Assembly: GCA_963678675.1 (NCBI GenBank)
Contig: OY783198.1
Location: 9,006,012-9,070,011, forward strand
Origin: Xiphydria camelus
Lineage: Eukaryota > Arthropoda > Insecta > Hymenoptera > Xiphydriidae
Length of the DNA: 64,000 nucleotides
Direction: 5' to 3'
Shown here: positions 37,801-46,489 of the stretch, piece after piece
How the letters are laid out: the number at the start of each line of letters is the position of its first letter
How positions within the stretch are numbered: position 1 is the first letter of the stretch
Notes under the pieces: generated by a model
Seen by the model: the letters and a program-made list of their open reading frames with translations, nothing else
Database searches by the model: none
Told to the model about the DNA's origin: nothing
Program-made: the position numbers and the translations under genes

Positions 37801-40800
37801 GATGTACAACGACCCCTTAACGCCTTCCTCGACCCCCCTAAATAGCACCCCGACTCGGAAAAACGCGCCCGTTTAAATCCACACCTCTCCGCCTGGACTC
37901 TTTTACCCGTGTAAAATAACACCCCGAAATGCGACCGAACATTCTGAGCTCGCCACTCCTCCGCACCCCGAATACGGCTAACCCTTCTCCCGGCCTATAT
38001 CCGCCCACGCGTCCTCTCCTTTCCTTTTAAGACCCTACTATGTATACCGTCATCGTCAGCGTGCCCGAGTACTCATTGTTGAGCATAACGGACATGGTCG
38101 TTTAACGGCCAACGGATCTAACCAACAGGAGAGCGAGTGACGTTGAAAGGGCCTCTCCCGGTTCGCCTATTAACTAATATAACGAGTCCTCCGCGTTCGC
38201 GACGCGCGACAAATCGCGCGTACCTATGTAATCCGCCGTATAGAGCTCGGGTATACGCCTAATATGTATCCGAATCCCACCCACACACTCGCGCCTGTAC
38301 GCAACGTTACGAGCGCACCGAATTTTAAGGGTGAGAGGGTTCGGTTGGTCGAGCGAACAAGAAAGGTCGGGGCATGTGGGAGAATGGAGAGAGGAAAGGG
38401 AGGGGGAGGGTCTCGACCTCTCCAAAACGTGGGGAACAAGAAAAATTAATGAGACACGTTGACGCGGTCTTCATCGACGCTAGTTGAACGAACGATAAAG
38501 AACGCTGGCGGTGGGCGACGGGGTGGAGATTGCTGGAGGATGGCCGGAAGATGGATGTATAGACAGGATGACGGTCGGGGTACTTAGTTTCCTTTTTCTC
38601 GCGCCAAACTCCGCGATAATCCTGTTTCGCGTGATAAATGATTCGCGGTAATTACGCGCGCGCCTACGTGAACTTTGCGCTCTTCGCGTGTATTATTCTA
38701 CGTCGAGGTACTGTTGGAAGAAGGCGTGGGGTTATGGGGGTCGACGAGACAAATTTTTAACCAAATTTTCCAGTGGATCAAGGAGCGAGATGAGGAGAAA
38801 AATGGTTAAACCTCTGTGGTCATCGCGGGTCCACTTGACCCAGGCATCAATTTTGAAGCTGACTGTACTTCTTTTTTTTACAATCATAACTCAGACCCTC
38901 GTCACAGATCTTGGAATAAATAATTTCGTCTTAAAACTCGTATTTTGGACAAAATCGTTTTTGAAACGTGCACTATAGAACTATTTATTACTTCAAAATA
39001 ATATAGCTTATGAGAGAATCATCTATAAACTTCATTTAAGAAATTCGTAAAATAAAGAAGTTACAACCTTTTTATAGTGAAGCAGTTCATTTTTTACACA
39101 TTTATTTATAAAATATACTGAGAAAAATAACTTGGTTAAAATGACAAAACGCAGCTGGTTAAACGAGTTTAGTTATTCTAAACAAAATAATAGTAAGTTG
39201 AACCAAATATTCAGTTATTCTAACCAAATTTGTAGTTATTCTAACTACATTATTCGTGCATGTCTAGTTATTCTAACCAGAAAATGGTCAGTTTAAACAA
39301 ACACGGATATTGTTCATATGGCTATTAGTTAAAAATCGGTTGGGTCCATTTGATCCATGTGTGACCATCATGAAACTGTACGACGCGAGCGATGGAGTAC
39401 CGCGATATTAATCTACTCGTCGATATCTGGAGCGCGTATAACGAAATGGAAGAGACGCGACGCGATATCTTCGGAAACGTCGGGGCGGCGTATCGATAAG
39501 ATCCGAGCGGGTACATTAATGTCTATTTGCGAACGATCGATTTGAATTACCGTTACGGACCCCCCGACGCGACGCTCCGAAAGCGTGGCACTCCCAGGGC
39601 ACTTCTAAGTATCGTAATTCAACAAATGCAAACTGCTACTTCCGAATCAAACATTTAATCTTTATTGATTAATTAATATTATTACTATTATTCGATTCGA
39701 ATCGGTTAATTGATTCCAGATGGTTATAGTTCACTCTGGCGTTCATTGGGGCTACTGCGATATTTAGGGCAAACTTGGCATTTGGATGTTTCATGTCTCT
39801 TTGGAAGAAGACGAAGTATTTTTGATTATGGGGCGCATTCTGATGGTTTAAATTCATTGGCTCTGACTGCTTTTAAAAGTTTGAAACGATTATGAAAGTT
39901 ATTCCTCCTAGATTGTAAACGACGACTGTTAATTTACCATCATGTGTATCATGAGATTAATGAGTAGAGGAAACCTAATTTGGAGTTTTGGCTCAGTTGT
40001 TACCGAATTGAGATAAAAACGAAATTCGAAATTAATCTTTTCACGAAATGAGGACGCGTGAACCGACATATCAGACTTTCAATTGTGGCGTCACGATTCA
40101 TTTTTCCCTACTGATAAAATAAGACGGAATACGGCGAACCACAAGAGTTAGCCCCTAACTATCACGACGTACCGCGCTAATCAAGGGCCAACTGAAGTGA
40201 CGAAATGCATCTCTAGAGCAAATCTAGCCGATTCCATCACGCAGGATAATTTCCTCTCTGAACAAGATAACGAATCCCGGTGAAAGGACCAAAAGGACGT
40301 CGCATTGAATACGTTTAATATCCCGTCTTCCAATACCCGCGCGTGTAAAACAAACAATGCGTCGCGCAGAGAGAATGCAATAGATTTCCGCGCGCGTTCG
40401 CCGAAGCATATAGCCGCGTGTTGCTACATACGCACCATCTCCGTGGCCCGAGTCTCTTAATTATTGCATTACCGCAAATATATCAATGGGTGGTAAATAC
40501 ACTTTGACCGGATGCAGGCTTTCGTATCAAAGTTATCCGGGTACACCGAGCGCGGCTTAATCGCACAAAGGACTTCGACTTCCCCCGTATAGTACACCCA
40601 CATCATCCTGCGTTTATGGCCTTCCTGCGAGATAAACGTTCTCGCAAACCGATGCGGTCCGCGGGCGATAATTACGATCGCTTATTCGATTCGGTGACGT
40701 TCTAAATATTTGTTTCGTAATTTCCTTCGATGACGGGATTATCGCGCCGCGCTAACGACCCGAATATTAATTATTGCTGTATTTATATTGGGGGCGCTAT

Positions 40801-43034
40801 ACGCGAGGTCGCTGCTTTTCACCACCGTCGATCGCGTTGTTTCCGGGGAGTTTCTTTCTTAACACTACATTTATATACGGACGGTTTCGACGTTCTAAAA
40901 TGGTCATTTTGACGGATAATTATCTCCATAACTACGAAATTTTAGTCTGTGCTACTATACCTATCTTGTACAGCGAAATCTAATCTACAAAAAAGTATTT
41001 CACCAATTTCGTCTAAAACCTCATAGGTTACTAGATAATCGAAATTAAATGGCACTCTGAATAAGTCTCCCGTCAAATTGACGGGTTTCCGTAAATCTAG
41101 TGTTAAAGGAGCGTCCTTTCTCGAGAGCAAGGTTTGCAGAGCGGTTTCGTTCTTTTATACATACGCCGGGAGCAATAATTGCTAGTGCCAATCAAATATT
41201 TCTTAAACCAAGAACATATGATCTTAAGAATCTTTAAGAATACAAATCTTGATCGAAGAATAGGTATATCGCGTGAACCTTAGCATACGTTTATGTCCAC
41301 GGGAAAAAATTTGTGGTAAATTTCGCGACAACATCAATTTCTTGTTACGATAACTACAATTACGATAAATACAATTTTAGTAAAAATTATAGTAGGGTAA
41401 AGTCGGGAGAGATGGCGCACCTTTTTTTAAAGTGGTATAAAAACTATATTTGTAGAATAAACAATACTTAATTGATAATGTGGATAGGGCGAACAATAAA
41501 ATATAGGAATTTGTAAAGGAACGACCAAACGTGTTATCGAGTTTTGTAAAAAATTTGTCAAAAGAAATTATACCAAAAACCCCCCAACTCACCCGCCCTA
41601 GTATGGGTGAGATGGCGCAGTCGAAAAAATTGGTGGGGGTGAGTGGTTCTCCAAGAATAGGCTTCAAAATTAAAAGTGCAACTACTTTTAATGCCAAATA
41701 ACAAAAACAAAAATACAAAATCATCTTAAATAATTAAATTTAAAGAAAAATACCAAAGTATTGATTATTCCAATCACATAAACTTAAAACATCTTTAAGA
41801 AATAATAAATCTTAATAATAACACGTAAAAGTTATTTCGCTTTTCTGCCACTTTTCTGAATTCTTGCACGAAACGAAATTTGAGGCTAGGAACAATATTT
41901 AAAAGTTTACCAAGTGAAATGATCAAACCAAATACATTCAAATCAGAATAAAAACTTACTGGATGCCTAATTATTATTACACAATAAAATAATCAGGACC
42001 AATACAATATACAGTTATATTTATTATAGTTACAGTTTTATTTATTTTACCTTTTGATGAGAAAGACAGCCGTTCGGTAACACACACTTACTACACATGT
42101 GCACTAATCATCTGTGTCGCCAACTGAATCAATATTGCCACACAGACAAAGAAATTATTTGACTGAACCGTCTCACCCGCTGCGCCATCTCTCCCGACTT
42201 TACCCTAAAGCTTGTAGAAGTTGCAAGTGTTTGCTGTAATTTTTACTAAAATTGTAGTTATCGTAACAATAAATTGGCCTTGTCCCGCATTTTACCACGA
42301 ACTTTGTAGATGTTATAATTTATTTGTTTCCGTGTATCAGTTGTATGATTGAAGAGGCAATTAAATAAGTATGTTTTTAGTCCGCTATTCATTTTCGTTT
42401 TATTGAGCTGTTGTAAAGGTATTGCCCCTTCGATTATGCAACCATTAATACATATACGTTTATAGACGTATCCTAAGGTTTACTTTATGTATTTCTGATT
42501 CAAGAATATCTTCGTTGGGACGAGAAATTTTTTCTGGGCGAGAAAAAACAATTACTCGAGCCCATCAATTATTTTCTTGCATGACAAAATCCACGGCTTG
42601 ATTTTCGAATTATATCATATTTTTTATGAAAAAAACATTTTTTTGGCACCTAGCAATTATTTTTCTCAGTATACGTCGAAATTACATGAAGTATTTTGAT
42701 GAACTCCAGAAAATCTTTGCTCGGGCGAACAAACCATTAAGTAAATGGTTCCACTTCAGGGATTCTTTAATAATTTAATACGAGATTAAGAGGGTAAAAT
42801 GTCGCTATGTAAAATTTCAAATGAGATATTTTATATTCACGGTTTATGAAATTTGAGAACAAATATATTTAAAATTCATTGACAATTTTTTAACGAGGTT
42901 TAGACCGGTTACCTTGTATTTCCCAATGTTTATGTTGCGAACGCTGCAGGAGAACACCGCCTCGCGTCCGATCGCGGCAGTCTGATTGCCGACGGGTCTC
43001 TCGAATATCGGGCCCCCGATGACGCCAGTCGTTT
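25742..43034 (-). CDS. DIP/lachesin-like three-Ig GPI-anchored adhesion protein (gene span, first exon missing)
   Basis: Eight minus-strand exons join with consistent phases: 42913-43034, 35080-35350, 33993-34163, 28709-28858, 28181-28319, 27911-28059, 27503-27568, 25742-25863. They total 1190 nt and give 395 residues plus a TGA; every intron is GT/AG. Ig1 has C29, W43 and C113 (with an extra C110); Ig2 has C157, W169 and C218; Ig3 has C261, W273 and C317. The segment CYMCQINTDPM after Ig1 and WRRED in Ig2 are typical of Dpr-interacting proteins, which sit on neuronal surfaces and bind Dpr partners in synapse specificity. Lachesin proper is the closest alternative. Residues 377-391 form a hydrophobic tail after a small-residue stretch, as in a GPI signal. 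The first codon here is split, so the signal-peptide exon lies upstream and was not found. Introns run from 121 bp to 7.6 kb and are full of miniature transposons. I cannot name the exact DIP paralogue. Confidence 0.93.
26239..26484. mobile_element. Family-E element, uninterrupted copy (intronic)
   Basis: 246 bp with ends TACAGGGTGTAATGGCTAAG and GGCCACTATACCCTGTA. Inner repeats AGGAGCCTAATTCTATTCA and GAATTAGGCTCCCCTCC pair. TA flanks suggest a Tc1/mariner-like target. It lies in the last intron of the DIP-like gene. Confidence 0.78.
26534..26779. mobile_element. Family-F palindromic element, copy 1
   Basis: Almost the whole segment is an inverted repeat around about 26655: TTTGACATTTTGGAGAAAG, TTGCTTTACTGTAT and TGACATACATTCAGTGAA each have inverted partners on the right. 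No coding capacity. Confidence 0.75.
26823..27079. mobile_element. Family-F palindromic element, copy 2
   Basis: A second, diverged copy some 45 bp after the first, ends CCTACACGGAGAGAAAAGAG and CTTCTCTCTCTCCGTCTATC. The two are in tandem, so four related arms alternate over 550 bp of intron. Confidence 0.75.
27126..27359. mobile_element. Miniature element with AAGGTCGGTTTACACATATC ends
   Basis: The left end is mirrored by GGATATGTATAAACCGATCC at 27337-27356. Inner segments GTCCGACATTGTCCGGCGAA and TTTGCCGGACGGTGTCGGGT also pair. It lies in the last intron of the DIP-like gene. Confidence 0.72.
27503..27568 (-). CDS. DIP-like gene, exon: post-Ig3 linker
   Basis: A short 66-nt exon coding EIRMNYGADGRSHGKDHISI and LG, between a GCAG acceptor and GTGAGA. 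With the previous exon it gives LYEI, a usual sequence right after Ig3 in this family. It leads into the membrane-anchor exon. Confidence 0.85.
27911..28059 (-). CDS. DIP-like gene, exon: second half of Ig3
   Basis: It codes for PKYSIREERSGYKVLMWL, then IGSYTCVSTNSLGKAEGTLR and LY, the end of Ig3. The acceptor is TCCCCAG and the donor GTGAGC. The frame stays open past the donor, but the next exon restores the expected YEIR motif, which fixes the boundary. Confidence 0.94.
28181..28319 (-). CDS. DIP-like gene, exon: first half of Ig3
   Basis: The exon begins APAVKAPNQLLGAPLGTNV and continues through LECYVEAFPNTINFWLKDRD, ending in phase 2 before GTAAGC. The form PNQLLGAPLGTNVQLEC is typical of Ig3 in DIP-type proteins. 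A run of G on the plus strand (about 28161-28171) lies just past the donor, inside the 121-bp intron. Confidence 0.94.
28418..28475. repeat. Hairpin with CGAGCGAAGCGAG core
   Basis: AACGAGTGTGAAGTTTGCCG faces CGGCAATCACACTCGTT around GCACGAGCGAAGCGAGTA, itself nearly self-complementary. It lies in the same short intron. Confidence 0.7.
28509..28671. mobile_element. Miniature element in the Ig2-Ig3 intron
   Basis: TTTTTTGTCACTAAGTGTCA AATAC and GTATTTGACACTGAGTGACA AAAAA are inverted ends. TTTCACGCACTGCGCA occurs twice in tandem inside. It stops 37 bp from the exon at 28709. Confidence 0.75.
28709..28858 (-). CDS. DIP-like gene, exon: second half of Ig2
   Basis: A 150-nt exon coding for ANNFEKNDTYEGSRLQF, then MGAYLCIASNEVPPAVSKR, the conserved end of Ig2 in this family. 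The acceptor is TTTCGCAG and the donor GTGAGT. The intron above it is 5.1 kb and holds several repeats and two CpG-rich blocks. Confidence 0.94.
29441..29692. mobile_element. Family-B miniature element (intronic)
   Basis: Ends are CACTGAAAACAATAATTAGG and GTTATTTTTCTTAATGTA, with GGAGGATCCATATTTCAGC inside. It lies in the 5.1-kb intron of the DIP-like gene. Confidence 0.72.
29709..30232. mobile_element. Family-G element with an inner insertion (intronic)
   Basis: The outer ends are CACTGAGAGAAATTTATAGG and ATAAAATGTCTTTCAGTG. The region next to the right end (ACTACTAGCATTGCCATGTG) recurs inverted at 12875-12930, which is therefore a fragment of the same family. A separate 254-bp element fills 29759-30012. 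Confidence 0.68.
29759..30012. mobile_element. Miniature element with GAAGGGCTTATTGGAAAAAC ends
   Basis: The left arm GAAGGGCTTATTGGAAAAAC then ATGACAAGCCACAC is matched inverted at the right (GTGTGGCTTGTCAGGTTTTT then CCAATAAGCCCTTC). ATAT flanks both sides, a likely 4-bp target duplication. Confidence 0.8.
30370..32560. other. CpG-rich intronic blocks (30.4-31.0 and 31.8-32.5 kb), unassigned
   Basis: These lie in the 5.1-kb intron of the DIP-like gene. The second has open frames of 160-219 codons on both strands at once, a sign of stop-poor composition rather than of a gene. It could be an internal promoter or enhancer. Between them is AT-rich DNA without features. Confidence 0.35.
32680..33272. 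mobile_element. Inverted-repeat element containing a family-H copy (intronic)
   Basis: The outer arms are GTGCACGGAGAAAAAGGATT at 32680 and GCTAATCCTTTTTCTTCGTG at 33248. The family-H copy at 32744-33005 has ends CATAGAGAAAAGGAATTAGT and ACTAATTCTTTTTCTCTGTG with inner arms around GCGGGGTCGCACGAGTAATT. It lies in the 5.1-kb intron. Confidence 0.68.
33402..33592. mobile_element. Family-R miniature element (intronic)
   Basis: ACTCAGAAAAATAAGTTATG and AAATAAATGGTTTTCTTGGC are mirrored by GCCAAGAAAACCATTTATTT and TTCTCAGTG. A shorter related piece (CACTGAGAGGAAAATTTAGT) starts at 33769. Confidence 0.72.
33993..34163 (-). CDS. DIP-like gene, exon: first half of Ig2
   Basis: It starts VPPDIVYGSDTS with a codon split over the junction, contains LSCEATGKPAPKVSWRRED, and ends in phase 1 at TCAG before GTGGGT. 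The reading frame would stay open a little past the donor and then stop, so the donor is needed. It joins the exon at 28858 through a glycine codon. Confidence 0.92.
34467..34995 (-). mobile_element. Penelope-like element terminal repeat fragment, with tandem duplication
   Basis: It contains the hammerhead motif followed, on the minus strand, by sequence shared with the copies near 22.1 and 24.1 kb (GATTACCA, then CATAACTATA, then GGCTGCGAAGGC). A unit of about 164 bp starting ATTTATTAATC is present twice in tandem (34467-34630 and 34631-34800, diverged). Tandem terminal repeats with hammerheads are a known layout for these elements. No reverse transcriptase is present. Confidence 0.5.
34866..34907 (-). 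ncRNA. Hammerhead-ribozyme motif (Penelope-like element type)
   Basis: Read on the minus strand: CCGCT, then CTGATGA, stem II GCAAAC/GTTTGC with loop TGCATT, then GAAACGTC and GGC. All core positions of a hammerhead are present (CUGAUGA, GAAA, cleavage triplet GUC). Stem III is only the two pairs of AC/GU with no loop, as in the minimal, probably dimeric hammerheads known from Penelope-like retroelements. Stem I is short (GCU/GGC with one wobble). It lies in the 916-bp intron of the DIP-like gene. Confidence 0.62.
35080..35350 (-). CDS. DIP-like gene, exon: second half of Ig1
   Basis: The exon begins VGWLRASDQTILSVHERTV after a CCCTTAG acceptor and ends CLDIL plus one base before GTAGGG. It holds the Ig1 tryptophan and the family motif CYMCQINTDPM. 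Between GVSHE and WQLHI there is a glycine-rich stretch of about 25 residues (roughly 71-95) where this family usually has only a short turn. Confidence 0.94.
37099..37177. mobile_element. TTAA-flanked tiny element, CCCTTTCAGTCA ends
   Basis: TTAACCCTTTCAGTCACACT and AGTATGACTGAAAGGGTTAA face each other over 79 bp. The ends resemble those of the element at 20819. Intronic. Confidence 0.7.
37640..37733. mobile_element. Family-L element, single end
   Basis: CACCTTGATGGGGAAGGG-type sequence and AGTAATATGTGAACGGCCCC T match the left 90 bp of the element at 49333 in inverted orientation. The other end was not found. Intronic. Confidence 0.55.
39115..39310. mobile_element. Family-B miniature element, 3'-truncated (intronic)
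   Basis: The left end is TACTGAGAAAAATAACTTGG, followed by TTATTCTAAACAAA-like blocks. The expected right half is missing after about 39310. Confidence 0.65.
40859..41106. mobile_element. TTAA-flanked miniature element, CACTASATTTA ends
   Basis: TTAACACTACATTTATATAC at 40859 and GTAAATCTAGTGTTAA ending at 41106, with inner CATTTTGACGGATAATTATC / GTCAAATTGACGGG partners. Intronic. Confidence 0.65.
41165..42671. mobile_element. Family-A element split by two nested elements (intronic)
   Basis: It begins AGCAATAATTGCTAGTGCCA, runs to about 41290, resumes near 42480 (CAAGAATATCTTCGTTGGGA) and ends CAATTATTTTTCTCAGTATA. Between these is an inverted-repeat element with outer arms near 41296-41390 and 42225-42340, itself broken by the element at 41395-42207. 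Confidence 0.7.
41395..42207. mobile_element. Inverted-repeat element with GGGTAAAGTCGGGAGAGATG ends
   Basis: TAGGGTAAAGTCGGGAGAGA TGGCGCA at the left is matched inverted by CTGCGCCATCTCTCCCGACT at the right, about 813 bp apart. Smaller copies of the end (GGGTGAGATGGCGCAG) occur internally near 41605. No transposase was found. Confidence 0.78.
42913..43034 (-). CDS. DIP-like gene, exon: N-terminus and first half of Ig1
   Basis: The exon starts after a CTTGCAG acceptor in split phase (two bases complete a codon) and ends at AAG before GTAACC, in phase 0. It encodes 40 residues including GPIFERPVGNQTAAIGREA and the first Ig1 cysteine in FSCSV. The preceding exon, which should carry the signal peptide, is not visible nearby. 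Confidence 0.9.
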
Positions 43035-43532
43035 CTGCAAGAATGAGACGCAAGATCGAATTATATCGCTTATGTAACGACTGTACGTGCGAGAGACGTT
43101 TACACCGGGTGTCTCGGAATAGACGGGACGGTATGACGGGTTGCTTGCTTACAGGAGCGGCGGTGTCGGAGATATATCATACAGTATGTAGAGAGTAAAC
43201 ATGTTTTTCTTGCTTGCAATTTGCCTCAACGTTGGGTATTGAAGAAAGAATGGTTAGGAGAAGAAGAATGATAGAATAAATCCATTATTTGTGGAAACCG
43301 AAAATCCTATTATCAAATGTCGAATGTTAATTATGGCATGTAATAATTGACTCGTGATAATTATACGAGAATATTAATGCACTGAGGAATAGATTTGTTT
43401 GGCTCAATTAAATCGTGAACGTATACACCGGCGAACGCGAGTAATTAATTGGAGCAACTCGATATTCAGCTGATCGGGTAATTATTCACGTTGGTAAACT
43501 CTTTTTTATGTTACATTACGGTTAGAGGATTA

Positions 43533-43817
43533 CACTGAGAGAAATGATTGCTAATGTCAAAAAATATGTCTTGAATCATGAACACATGATCTTACAAATT
43601 TTTAAGAATACAGATTCTTGGTCGAAGAATATAATATATTCTTGACTCAAGAGTACCTTCGTTGAAACAAGAAGTTCTTTCTGCGCGAAAAGAACAATTA
43701 CTCGAGCCTCTCAAATATTTTCTTGCACGAAGAAAACCTCGGCTTGATTCTGGAATTATACCACGTTTTTGATCAAAGAAAATATTTTGTTGGCACCAAC
43801 AATTATTTCTCTCAGTG
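43533..43817. mobile_element. Family-A miniature element, complete
   Basis: 285 bp with ends CACTGAGAGAAATGATTGCT and AACAATTATTTCTCTCAGTG. It contains the AAGAATACAGATTCTTGGTC and CAATTACTCGAGCC segments common to the family. Confidence 0.8.
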
Positions 43818-44469
43818 TATGTAAATTTCAGCGAACGACGTCCCGAACCGACGATGTCGCAAGAGTCCGGGAACTGGTTCTGTATAGAAATCTCGAAGAC
43901 ATATCTCGCGGAAGGTCTCTTTGAAGTCTTCTCTTTCGTCGATACGACATGTATACTCCTCATGTTTTTTTGCGGGGTAAAAATTCATAAGGCACCCCTG
44001 TATCTGGACATATCTTTCGCGCGTAACCCGGTGACGCGCTTTTGAGAGATTCCTGATACGTTTGAACGTCGATTGCGATGTCTGACGACGTTTCAAAAAT
44101 TGAGAGAGTTGAAAGATTTCATCTTCGCCTCTCTCCTTTTTTCATTCGATCCTTTCGAAAATTTCGGTATAAAGAATGCGCGAAATATTCTTATTTTCGT
44201 GTCGCGTTTCTGTTGTCCCAAGGCAAAGTGCCATCGGCTTCATTTTTGGAGAGAAATTGGTCTTTGGCGTATAAAAGAGGTATTCATAATTTCCAATTCT
44301 ATTTGTAATCTGTTTACGTATTCGATATTGCACCAAAAATGTCTGGAAAAGTAATTATTCAAAGTTATAAACGTGTCTCTCGCTACGACATTGTGACGTC
44401 ACAGAAAAGCCAAAGACGTATTTATGGCAAGCAATGAGTGCGAGAGAGATAGACTTACAGCATTATGTA

Positions 44470-44761
44470 CACTGAGAGAAATAATTGCTAGTGTCAAAAA
44501 AGTATTTCTTGAATCAAGTAAATACATATGACCTTACAGATTTGTAAGAATACAGATTCTTGGTCGAAGAATATTGTATAGTCTTGATCCAAGAATACAG
44601 TTGTGGGGACCAGGAACTCTTTCCGCGCAAAAAATAACAATTACTCGAGCTTATCAAATGTTTTCTTGCACGAAGAAAACCATGGGCTTGATCCTGGAAT
44701 TATATGATGCTTTTGATAAAAGTAAACATCTTTTTGACACCAGCAATTATTTCTCTCCGTG
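44470..44761. mobile_element. Family-A miniature element, complete
   Basis: 292 bp in the same orientation as the 43533 copy, under 700 bp away. Ends are CACTGAGAGAAATAATTGCT and GCAATTATTTCTCTCCGTG. Confidence 0.8.
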
Positions 44762-44989
44762 TATACAGCATTTTTAAGTATCGATTTTCAGCAATAAGGT
44801 CGGAAATGAAAAATAAAAAGAACACAAAATATATAATTGTATAAGAATTTTTCAAATCTGCGATAAAGAAAATCAATAAATCGTAATTCTCAAGTACTTT
44901 GATCAACATACATTTCATGTCTACCAATGAAAATGAGGAATTATCGTACATCCAACTCTGCGAGGCCGATACATATTCGAAAGAGCGCA

Positions 44990-45960
44990 AATAAAAACAC
45001 GCGAACGCTCGCTCTTGGTAAAAGGACCACGAGAACTCCCCAAACGAAACGCGCCTCCGTTTCGCGAGGGATTTCAGGGCTCCTCCAAAAGCGCCATCCC
45101 GCGCCGCGTAACTAAGTCGCGCGCCGCCCCGACGAAATCGGGTATTACTTTCAAAAGTGAAAAAGGCAGCGGGAAATCCCCCGCGCCATGGATGCGAATT
45201 AACCGCGCGCGTGGCTCGCCCGCCGGGGTATCGAGCGCGGAAGGAGCGCGCGGCACCGGGGTAAAGTAAATTATGGACAGGGATATCGCGCGCAGCGACC
45301 GCCGCTTCGTCACGCTCCTCCACCCCCGTATTTTTCAGAGCCTCGCTCATGGCTTTCGATTCCCCCTTACTCCCCCCGGCCCCGGCCCCGGCCCCGTCCT
45401 CGCCGAGCCTTCCTTTATTCTCGCCTGTCGACGGCGCGCGGAAAACGAAACGAGCGAAGACGGCGGCCCGTGGGAAGGGGTTCCGTCGCGACGGCCCTGA
45501 CTGGTGAGCGCGTGCGCGCGAGAAAGAGCTTTCCGCTCTACCCCCCGCGCGGAGCCGATGGGATTTCGCGAGGGGAAATTATTCCGAAAAGAATAATAGA
45601 TAGCATATGCGGCCCCTTCGTGCCGCGTTCGACGACCGGAGCTTACGACGTGAGCTCGCGCCAACACCTGTGCGCCTAGAATTTAATTTGCTGACAGCCA
45701 CGGCGCTGCTTTCCCCCTTTATCTGTGTCTCACCTTCCCTCTCGCGGGTCGAGGCTCTCTTTCACTTTCTATTCTTCCGCTTCTCTTTCGATGGATCCCA
45801 AGTGTACTCGTGCCGCGCGCGCGCGCGTGCACCACACTTACGCACCGGAGAGCGTTTTTTGCTTCTGCCACGAGAGCTTCGTACTAGCAGTGCAAATACA
45901 TCGCGCGGAGTGCCGCGAGGATGAGCGACATAACGTGCACGTGTGAGAGTAGTCTACGAA
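44990..45960. other. CpG-rich block upstream of the DIP-like gene, unassigned
   Basis: Stop-poor on both strands, includes a (CCCCGG)-like run near 45375 and a CG-alternating stretch near 45820. It could be promoter or 5' UTR of the DIP-like gene; no signal-peptide exon could be proved. Confidence 0.35.
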
Positions 45961-45976
45961 TATAAGGGTATAGGTA

Positions 45977-46445
45977 CACTGAAGGAAAATGTAGTTGTTC
46001 TGATAACCGAATTGTGTTTGGATTGAAGGTTACATTTCGTCAAACTAACCGTTGTGCGTTTGGTTGGACTGTATATGGTTGGAATATAACTAATTTTTTG
46101 TTGTTTCTTTCGATAAAATTCGTTTAAATGGCAGATGAAAATCAATTCAACCTCACTGCTGTGTTTGATCAATCCGAGTTGGATTGTTTCAACTAAAGTT
46201 TTTTTCAGACGAACAGTTGAAATATTGTGTTAACTGCACTGAGAAAAAAAATCGTTGGATTCAACTAAATTTGGAGGTTACGGGCGTCTGACTAAATATA
46301 TAGTTATTTAAATAAATATTTATAATGGAAGCAGCTAAATATCTAGTTACCTGAAATAAATTTTAGTTACTCTAACTACACATTTGTTGTGATAACTGTA
46401 TATGTATTTATTTCGCCGCTCAAGAAGTTGTGGTTTGAACATTTT
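45977..46445. mobile_element. Family-C element, copy 2
   Basis: The order of segments is the same as at 5615. An internal CACTGAGAAAAAAAATCGTT at 46236 suggests the ~460-bp element is itself a composite of two CACTG-ended units. Confidence 0.7.
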
Positions 46446-46489
46446 TATTAATTCAAGAAGGAGAATAACGGCAAGCACCCCGAGAAAAA

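Larger units (their letters stand above)
35351..42912. other. 7.6-kb intron splitting Ig1, mostly repeats
   Basis: It holds the TTAA elements, family A, B and L pieces, a GGGGAGAGTGGGCG end at 36763 and a CpG-rich block at 37780-38700. The stretches 35360-36760, 39350-40850 and 42672-42912 show nothing I can name. Confidence 0.5.

Noticed and set aside
39669..39895. Small frames on both strands rich in Asn or Leu
   Set aside because: Short, no family recognised, no splice context.
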